The notes under the pieces: model-generated
Told to the model about the DNA's origin: nothing
Database searches by the model: none
The model's input: the letters and a program-made list of their open reading frames with translations, nothing else
Part shown: positions 6,696-9,710 of the stretch, one piece after another
Position numbering within the stretch: the stretch's first letter is position 1
Layout: every line of letters begins with the position of its first letter
Position numbers and translations under genes: made by a program
Assembly: GCA_014378805.1 (NCBI GenBank)
Contig: JACMMY010000031.1
Coordinates: 1-9,710 of the forward strand
Length of the DNA stretch: 9,710 nt
Reading direction: 5' to 3'
DNA from: Moraxellaceae bacterium
GTDB taxonomy: Bacteria > Pseudomonadota > Gammaproteobacteria > Pseudomonadales > Moraxellaceae

Positions 6696-8888
6696 TCAAA
6701 CCCCAAACCGCGTCACACTTGGAAAATCGAGCAGAATGCGCATTTCTTGAATCAAACGTGCTAAATGATTACGGTCACGCACCAACACTGACAAATTACT
6801 GGAATCTTCATGACTTTCTAAGCGTTCAACGCCGCCTTGGAAGTGACGAATCAGATAAATGAGCTCAGTACTTTCATCGTCTGTCAGCGCTCGGTCGATT
6901 TTAAGATGCGCAGGAAAACGTGGATCAGTATCGGTAGAATCTTGCCAGTGCAGATGAACCACATTTTCAGGATGGCGATTTAATTCATGAATGAGATTAC
7001 GACAACGACTTCGATGGACAACCAAGCCACGTCGCGTCAAATGACCGTCTATTGGATCACCCAAAATAGGCACGCAGCAGGGTGCATAACGCACATCCAA
7101 ACCATCGGTTCCTGCAATCAGGTTATTCGATTGATTCAAGGCTTGAAGTTGAGACTTCGCATCTGTAGACGGTTTGAGCTTGGATAATTGCGACAACAAC
7201 CGCGTTGCAACCAACTGCGGCAATAACGCCCCCACTGCAATTTTTTCAAATAACTGCGCTTTCGTTTTCAGCTTCTGCCACGCCAACACATCATGCCAAT
7301 CTTGGTCTGATAAATCGCGCACATCCAGTTGATAGAACTGTAACGCTCGATTTAAGGCTTGCTGACCAAGCGTCAATCGGTCCGTTGGATTCGAGGTTTT
7401 TAACACATGTTGAATTGCTCGTCGCGCCTTGCCCGTATTCACAAAACCCAACCAATCTGGATTCGGCGTCGCTAAATCATCGGTAATGATTTCGACTTTT
7501 TGACCACTCACCAATGGTGTTGCAAGCGGACAAGCCACGCCATCTACTTTTGCCGCGACCGCATGATTGCCTAAATACAAACTTGCTGCATATGCAAAAT
7601 CAACTGCCGTCGCACCTTGCGGTAACTCATGTAAATCCCCGTCTTTGGTATAGACCGAGATTTTTTCACGATGCAGATAATCGAGTAGCGCATCAAACGT
7701 ATTCGTTGCGCAATCTTTATCAATTAACTCGCCCAAATTACGCAGTGAGGCTTGGATCGCGGAACGCGAAGATTGCAACCCCGTTTCGCCCAACACCACA
7801 CCGAGCTGTGCGGTTTCACGCATCAGCCGCGTGCGCAAGGTAATGTCGAGTCGGCCTCGCTCATCACTAATAGACAAGAGCAATGCCTGATTACCACCCG
7901 GCAACGGATTACGAATATGGTCAGTCAATTGCGACCATATAAAGTGATCACGCACCACATTGGCCAATTGATCACATTCAGCAATCGATTCAAGCTCAAT
8001 CTCATACGCATGGGTGTGCAATAAGGTATGCAGATCAGTGTGTTCATTTAAGAAACGCTGATAGAGCATGATGTCGTTATTGATTGACTTAGGTCTGCCA
8101 TGCAGCCCATTGGTGATAATAAAATGTTCAATCGCATCAGCCCAATGCTGCCGGGCCAGAAGACGTTCATCATAATGACCTTCAAGCTCGAGGTGCAATC
8201 GAGTAAACAGCTCTGGCTCTAGGTTTTGATAACAATAGAGTTCGAGTTGATCGGCGATGTCATTGACGCCAACCAAACGCGCAATCGGAACAAAAATATT
8301 GAGTGTTTCAGAGGCAATTTCTTGGCGTCGATTTGGTTTAAGCGCAGAAAGCGTAGACATGTTATGCAAACGATCAGCCAGTTTAATCACAATCACACGC
8401 GGATCATTCAGCGTCGCGATTAGAATTTTGCGCAATGTGGCAGCTTTATTATCATTTTTATTATTAGACACGGTGAGCTTAGTGAGTCCGTCCACTAAAT
8501 CGGCAACGATTTGTCCAAAGCGTTGAATAATTTCTTCTTTACTAATTTCGGTGTCTTCGATGACATCATGCAACAAAGCAGCCACTAAGCTTTCGGTATC
8601 CAGTCGCATTCGCCCTAAAATTTCCGCGACGGCAATTGGATGAACGATGTAAGGCTCTCCACTTTTACGCACCACACCGAGATGCGCAAGTTCAGCAAAC
8701 GCACACGCTGCCATCACCTGAGTAATTTGAGCCTCAAGAAGATATTCTTCAAGTGTCGCGCGCAAGACTTCGCTCAAGTTCGATAAGCTGCTTCGATCTG
8801 TAGCCGAAGTCGCTGAACTTGAAGAAAATATAGGCTGAACACGAGCTTGATTGAGTTCAAGATCGCGGTCTGGCGGCGCGGTTATCAT
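6696..8888 (-). CDS. spoT: SpoT-type RelA/SpoT homologue, ppGpp hydrolase with degenerate synthetase domain
   Basis: This cytoplasmic stringent-response enzyme hydrolyses (p)ppGpp to GDP/GTP and pyrophosphate. In the 730 residues, the HD hydrolase domain (about 55-210) is intact: GEPYIVHP with H83, LLHDVIEDT with H107, D108, E111 and D112, and KLADRLHNM with D172. The synthetase domain (about 255-385) keeps its outline (GRPKSI, LRTRLM) but has lost key residues. The usual D-I-Y-A-V-R reads H-T-H-A-Y-E, the KDYIA-PK segment reads TDHIRNPLP, and the MH-TAE-G-AAHW segment reads M-R-E-T-A-Q-L-G-V-V-L-G-E. TGS domain (about 409-470), zinc-finger-like segment (C604, C605, H625, C629) and ACT domain (about 660-730) follow. 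TGS wording (DFAYA, PLVSGQKVEIIT) favours SpoT over RelA. A Ser-rich N-terminal extension of about 30 residues precedes the family start. The ATG has no strong Shine-Dalgarno. It is divergent from mazG. Confidence 0.93.
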   Translation of the reverse strand: MITAPPDRDLELNQARVQPIFSSSSATSATDRSSLSNLSEVLRATLEEYLLEAQITQVMAACAFAELAHLGVVRKSGEPYIVHPIAVAEILGRMRLDTESLVAALLHDVIEDTEISKEEIIQRFGQIVADLVDGLTKLTVSNNKNDNKAATLRKILIATLNDPRVIVIKLADRLHNMSTLSALKPNRRQEIASETLNIFVPIARLVGVNDIADQLELYCYQNLEPELFTRLHLELEGHYDERLLARQHWADAIEHFIITNGLHGRPKSINNDIMLYQRFLNEHTDLHTLLHTHAYEIELESIAECDQLANVVRDHFIWSQLTDHIRNPLPGGNQALLLSISDERGRLDITLRTRLMRETAQLGVVLGETGLQSSRSAIQASLRNLGELIDKDCATNTFDALLDYLHREKISVYTKDGDLHELPQGATAVDFAYAASLYLGNHAVAAKVDGVACPLATPLVSGQKVEIITDDLATPNPDWLGFVNTGKARRAIQHVLKTSNPTDRLTLGQQALNRALQFYQLDVRDLSDQDWHDVLAWQKLKTKAQLFEKIAVGALLPQLVATRLLSQLSKLKPSTDAKSQLQALNQSNNLIAGTDGLDVRYAPCCVPILGDPIDGHLTRRGLVVHRSRCRNLIHELNRHPENVVHLHWQDSTDTDPRFPAHLKIDRALTDDESTELIYLIRHFQGGVERLESHEDSSNLSVLVRDRNHLARLIQEMRILLDFPSVTRFGV

Positions 8889-9350
8889 GTATGTTCTGCT
8901 TGGTAAAACTTTAAAAATAACCAGATACGCGAATCAAATGCATATCAAAAATAGAGTGCTGATCGAGATATGCTGTTTTGTAGCATAAAAAATGAATTAT
9001 ATGAATATATAAATCGACCTAAATACAGCTTATTTATAGTTCTTTTTAAGTAAACAGGTAATTCATGAACAAAAAGTCTTTATTTAAATCAAGTTAATCA
9101 CAAGCGTCTTATCAACTGTTTTCCGATTGGATGTCAATTCATAAAAAATGATTCCGAACAATCTGTCGCAATGCGCATTTTTTCTTATATATTGCCAACA
9201 ATAAGCAGTGGAAAATCATCCTCAACTTCGATCTAATAGTACCGATTAACCCAACGTTTCAGATCTATAAAAGACACTCGCTAAAGCTTAACCCAAAACA
9301 GTATCGTTTAAATTTTATCCTGATCATTCTTCTTATCGCCTACATAAAAT
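8889..9350. other. AT-rich spoT-mazG intergenic region
   Basis: These 462 bases separate the divergent spoT and mazG starts and should carry both promoters, but no -35/-10 pair stands out clearly for either. No tRNA, rRNA or transposon end was seen. There is an imperfect structure: AAAAAATG at 9143-9150 and CATTTTTT at 9176-9183 are inverted copies with a 25-base gap, too AT-rich and far apart to call a terminator. A plus-strand frame with a start and two in-frame stops (9065-9388) is listed separately. Confidence 0.6.
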
Positions 9351-9388
9351 ATGACTGCAAAAATGACCAAAACCGCACCGCTGATTAA
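9065..9388 (+). pseudogene. Possible remnant reading frame with two internal stops
   Basis: The plus-strand ATG at 9065 follows AGG with a short spacer and opens MNKKSLFKSS, then TAA at 9095. The same frame continues through SQASYQLFSDWMSIHKK to a TGA at 9149, and then stays open for about 78 codons to TAA at 9386, overlapping the mazG start. The last part contains a hydrophobic run (FILIILLIAYI). I recognise no family. The long open stretch in AT-rich DNA is mildly unexpected, but chance is quite possible. Confidence 0.15.
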
Positions 9389-9710
9389 ACTCCTCGACAT
9401 CATGACTCGCTTGCGTGCCGACTGTCCATGGGATCAAGCACAGACGCCGATCAGCTTAACGCGTTATGCCATCGAAGAAGCGTATGAAGTCGAAGCTGCC
9501 GTGCAAACGGGCAATATCGATCATATTCGTGATGAGCTAGGCGATTTGTTGTTGCAAGTCGTTTTTCAAGCGGAAATGTTTGCCGAACAAGGGCATTTTG
9601 ACTTCTTTGATATTGCAGAAAGCTTGTCGCAGAAGTTGGTTCGTCGCCATCCACATGTGTTTGGTGAAGAAGTCGCAGCAAATGCAGCCGATGTTGGCGT
9701 ACTCTGGGAA
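9351..9710 (+). CDS. mazG: Nucleoside triphosphate pyrophosphohydrolase MazG (N-terminal part, cut by window edge)
   Basis: MazG hydrolyses NTPs and dNTPs to monophosphates and pyrophosphate, and in E. coli has been linked to lowering ppGpp effects during starvation. The visible 120 residues cover the first MazG domain, matching E. coli MazG in order: LLDIMTRLR, CPWDQAQT (25-32), then the metal-binding EExxE helix (E42, E43, E46), DELGDLLLQVVFQAEM (61-76, with E62 and D65), and a RRHPHVFGEE segment. The full protein is usually about 260 residues, so more than half is missing. The ATG at 9351 follows an in-frame stop directly; a second ATG at 9363 is possible, and neither has a clear Shine-Dalgarno. 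It is the only plus-strand gene here, divergent from spoT. Confidence 0.93.
   Translation, partial: MTAKMTKTAPLIKLLDIMTRLRADCPWDQAQTPISLTRYAIEEAYEVEAAVQTGNIDHIRDELGDLLLQVVFQAEMFAEQGHFDFFDIAESLSQKLVRRHPHVFGEEVAANAADVGVLWE

Noticed and set aside
6696..8888. Assignment as RelA because it adjoins mazG
   Set aside because: RelA has a dead HD site and live synthetase; this protein shows the opposite, and its TGS region resembles SpoT.
9143..9183. Hairpin terminator from AAAAAATG and CATTTTTT inverted copies
   Set aside because: The arms are almost pure A/T with a 25-base loop and lie between divergent genes, where no terminator is needed.
9451..9681. Minus-strand 76-residue frame antisense to mazG
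   Set aside because: It is wholly opposite the conserved MazG domain and has no recognisable features.
1..9710. CRISPR arrays, tRNA or rRNA genes, insertion sequences
   Set aside because: No regularly spaced repeats, cloverleaf-like segments, terminal inverted repeats or transposase fragments were seen on reading both strands.

Overview
This window looks like chromosomal DNA of a gammaproteobacterium, most likely of the family Moraxellaceae (the Acinetobacter/Psychrobacter/Moraxella group). The main taxonomic clue is a SpoT-type protein with an intact ppGpp hydrolase site and an eroded synthetase domain, a state reported for SpoT of that family. The E. coli-like AceE, RarA and MazG sequences and the moderate base composition fit. 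I ran no database search, so the assignment is an inference.

Layout: every complete gene is on the minus strand, and only the last, cut gene is on the plus strand. Positions 1-494 hold the start of aceF (pyruvate dehydrogenase E2) with two tandem lipoyl domains, cut by the window edge. It lies 2 bases after aceE (497-3328, E1), and the two form an operon. The aceE upstream region has a sequence resembling a PdhR/GntR-type operator. Between 3509 and 4486 are tandem relatives of a small membrane protein with two helices and a PH-like domain: one intact copy (4031-4486) and one split into two reading frames (3706-3981 and 3509-3709). rarA/mgsA (4606-5877), a replication-linked AAA+ ATPase, follows with its own probable promoter. 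Next is an AT-rich orphan gene (6000-6641) of unknown function, possibly with a uracil-DNA-glycosylase-like fold. spoT (6696-8888) follows, then about 460 bases of AT-rich DNA without a convincing intact gene, then the divergent 5' part of mazG (9351 to the edge).

How they work together: aceE and aceF encode successive enzymes of one complex that makes acetyl-CoA from pyruvate. spoT and mazG are both nucleotide-clearing housekeeping functions linked to the stringent response; SpoT degrades (p)ppGpp and MazG hydrolyses NTPs. rarA acts at stalled replication forks. The orphan gene and the PH-like pair look like accessory insertions between conserved genes.

The observations most worth following up are: non-standard lipoylation motifs (Ala-Lys-Ala in place of Asp-Lys-Ala) in both E2 lipoyl domains; a long Pro/Ala/acidic C-terminal tail on AceE; the hydrolase-only SpoT; the split PH-like paralogue; and the AT-rich orphan gene.
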